DNA from: Virgibacillus siamensis
Lineage (GTDB): Bacteria > Bacillota > Bacilli > Bacillales > Amphibacillaceae
Assembly: GCF_900162695.1 (NCBI RefSeq)
Contig: NZ_FUIH01000007.1
Span: forward strand, 2,666,001-2,730,000
DNA length: 64,000 nucleotides
Direction of reading: 5' to 3'
This document shows positions 62,966 to 64,000 of this stretch, piece after piece. Numbering within the stretch: the stretch's first letter is position 1; each line of letters starts with the position of its first letter. Under the pieces are notes generated by a model. That model made no database searches. It was given only the letters and a program-made list of their open reading frames with translations, and was not told where the DNA came from. Position numbers and translations under genes: made by a program.

Positions 62966-62999
62966 AAGCCATTCGGTATTGACCGAATGGCTTTTTTTG
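62966..62999 (+). terminator. Terminator of the wall hydrolase gene
   Basis: AGCCATTCGGT (62967-62977) pairs with ACCGAATGGCT (62982-62992), followed by T7. Perfect 11-bp stem 11 bases after the stop codon. Confidence 0.9.
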
Positions 63000-63084
63000 A
63001 TAGGAAGAATTTTCGGCTTGGGCCGAAAATCAACCGAACTGAAGTGCAGTTTCGGTGTTGTCTTACAGTTTGTATTGATGGTTT

Positions 63085-63156
63085 CTATGCCCTTTCTAAC
63101 CAGTCGCCATTTTCATCTGATTTTACAATTTTAGCCAAATTTTTCACATCTTTCAT
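63085..63156 (-). CDS. Doubtful 23-residue frame after DUF2442 gene
   Basis: ATG 63156 lies directly after the DUF2442 stop (three bases) and gives MKDVKNLAKIVKSDENGDW and four more residues. It may be the start of a second small gene cut short. No function can be given. Confidence 0.25.
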   Translation of the reverse strand: MKDVKNLAKIVKSDENGDWLERA

Positions 63157-63158
63157 TT

Positions 63159-63392
63159 TTATTCCACGATGATAAGTGTATCCGGATCTATATGAAGATC
63201 ATTAGGCCAAGCAACAGTTCCAGCATCGCTATCAACATAAACCTGTTCAAAAATGGTTGGCTCCTCCAACTTCATAAGTACCCCTTTCATCGAAGGTCGT
63301 ATATCTACAAAACGTTTTTCACCATTATCGAATTCACATAAGAGCCATCCAGACATATTAGGAATTGGTTTTGCCTTCATTATCTCACGCAT
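63159..63392 (-). CDS. DUF2442 domain protein
   Basis: A 77-residue protein matching the DUF2442 pattern: WLLCEFDNGEKRFVDIRP, VYVDSDAGTVAWPNDLHIDPDTL. Such proteins often lie beside DUF4160 proteins in toxin-antitoxin-like pairs. Here the upstream frame (63385-63528, next entry) overlaps its start, so the pair is probably broken. Function not established. Confidence 0.8.
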   Translation of the reverse strand: MREIMKAKPIPNMSGWLLCEFDNGEKRFVDIRPSMKGVLMKLEEPTIFEQVYVDSDAGTVAWPNDLHIDPDTLIIVE

Positions 63393-63528
63393 TTGAATCC
63401 CCTTTCTTAGGCGGCGGAATTTGCTTTGGTGTTTTAAACTCCTTACAGTTTTTCCACGCCTTCATAATAGCATAATGATTTTTATTAAGCCAGACTGTTT
63501 CTTTAAGGGGTATACCTCTCCTGTCCTC
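63385..63528 (-). pseudogene. C-terminal remnant of an upstream partner gene
   Basis: A frame without a start codon encodes GIPLKETVWLNKNHYAIMK and a lysine/proline-rich end, and its stop overlaps the DUF2442 ATG (ATGCGTGA). The overlap suggests it was an operon partner whose 5' part is lost. I do not recognise the family. Confidence 0.4.
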
Positions 63529-63591
63529 TTATATGAAACTGAGATGGGATATTATTCTACCGATTAGATATTATTAATTCCTTTTTAATGC

Positions 63592-63795
63592 GTTCTCTCC
63601 CATTTGGGGGATGCTCTCTCCCTTTTAAGCGCGTCCTCTCCCATTTGGGCATTGCTCTCTCCCGTTTCGGCGCGTTGTCTCCCATTTGGGCACTGCTCTT
63701 TCCCTTTTAAGCGCGTCCTCTCCCATTTGAGCACTGCCCTCTCCCGTTTCGGCGCGTTGTCTCCCATTTGGGCACTGCTCTTTCCCTTTTAAGCA
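63592..63795. repeat. Array 4: about ten 20-21-bp degenerate units
   Basis: Units begin TCTCCC or TTTCCC and continue in three alternating versions: ATTTGGGC-, TTTTAAGCGCGTC and GTTTCGGCGCGTTG. About ten units fill 63592-63795 and end two bases before the stop of the NERD-type gene. A six-unit higher order block is nearly repeated twice. Small frames on both strands across it are artefacts of the period. Confidence 0.85.
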
Positions 63796-64000
63796 TTAGT
63801 TTTTTACTATCCATCTTCTATGCCTTGGGTCAAATTGCAATCCGCTATCTCTCATAAGCCTTGTTGCTGTATTTTTACCGTTTATTCCTAACCATCGCAT
63901 ACATTCGCTGTTAGTGATATAAGGCATGCATAATAAATATATTTTTAATGCCTCCAAATGGGCATTACTTGAGAAACCACCACATTTTCTGCATCTCCAT
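63796..64000 (-). CDS. NERD-type nuclease-related protein, C-terminal end (partial)
   Basis: The frame is open to the window edge; the last 67 residues are visible. WRCRKCGGFSSNAHLEALKIY is a zinc-ribbon with the AH motif and a helical domain follows (TNSECMRWLGINGKNTATRLM). This C-terminal arrangement occurs in NERD (nuclease-related) domain proteins of Bacillus. The nuclease domain lies outside the window. Assigned from memory of the family pattern. Confidence 0.6.
   Translation of the reverse strand, partial: WRCRKCGGFSSNAHLEALKIYLLCMPYITNSECMRWLGINGKNTATRLMRDSGLQFDPRHRRWIVKN

Noticed and set aside
63585..63792. Frames on both strands and the idea of a CRISPR array
   Set aside because: Repeat units of 20-21 bases are contiguous without unique spacers of constant length, and no cas gene is near.

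Overview
The window looks like chromosome of a low-GC, spore-former-type Bacillota, most likely a halotolerant member of the Bacillaceae (Virgibacillus / Oceanobacillus / Lentibacillus-like). The grounds are AGGAGG-type ribosome sites, frequent TTG/GTG starts, Bacillus-type gene families (TcyP, PatB, LicR-like regulator, NamZ, CapA/CapB/YwqE capsule kinase set, YkvA) and a sigma-54 activator with its promoter. This is inferred from reading alone; no database was searched. No rRNA, tRNA or CRISPR array was seen.

Layout. 0-0.5 kb: 3' end of a DASS-type anion symporter. 0.7-8.3 kb: a sulfur-amino-acid block, all on the minus strand: a cysteine-dioxygenase-like cupin, a TauE/SafE exporter, a LysR regulator, a TcyP cystine importer, a PatB C-S lyase and a persulfide-dioxygenase/rhodanese protein. 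The two operons start at promoters with the same architecture and the same putative LysR operator, so they probably form one regulon that takes up cystine, releases sulfane sulfur and oxidises and exports it. 8.4-14.4 kb: a CBS-PAS-AAA sigma-54 activator followed by a -24/-12 promoter and an operon of iron alcohol dehydrogenase, GntP permease and CoA-acylating semialdehyde dehydrogenase, which suggests catabolism of a 3-hydroxy acid. 14.6-15.2 kb: a sigma-70-family factor. 15.9-23.9 kb: a PTS operon (GH4, IIB, IIC, ChbG, IIA, NamZ) with a LicR-type regulator, probably for cell-wall or chitin amino-sugar disaccharides.

24-33.7 kb is a plastic region: a second copy of the sigma gene split by a 3.27 kb DDE/AAA transposon with terminal repeats and a 6-bp target duplication, a third decayed sigma copy, an XRE regulator, a frameshifted ykvA, an IS21-family element with a 5-bp target duplication just upstream of ykvA, and two copies of a small Cys-containing protein.

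33.8-61.6 kb is one long minus-strand surface-polysaccharide locus that seems to hold two assembly systems. The 61.6-46.9 kb part has the dTDP-rhamnose genes, an ABC exporter, a DUF4422-GT8 fusion, three sulfotransferases, two GT2 enzymes, UDP-galactopyranose mutase and a polyprenyl-phosphate sugar transferase. The 46.7-33.8 kb part has GalU, GalE, an LCP ligase, CapA/CapB/PHP phosphatase, a response regulator, a structured leader RNA, a second sugar transferase, GT4, Wzy, a CDP-alcohol transferase, a fourth sulfotransferase and Wzx. The locus predicts a sulfated, rhamnose- and galactofuranose-containing envelope polymer. 61.9-64 kb: a LysM/NlpC-P60 wall hydrolase, a DUF2442 gene and the 3' end of a NERD-type nuclease gene. 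Scattered between genes are short GGGACGG-core palindromes and four arrays of unrelated sequence that all share a 21-bp period.
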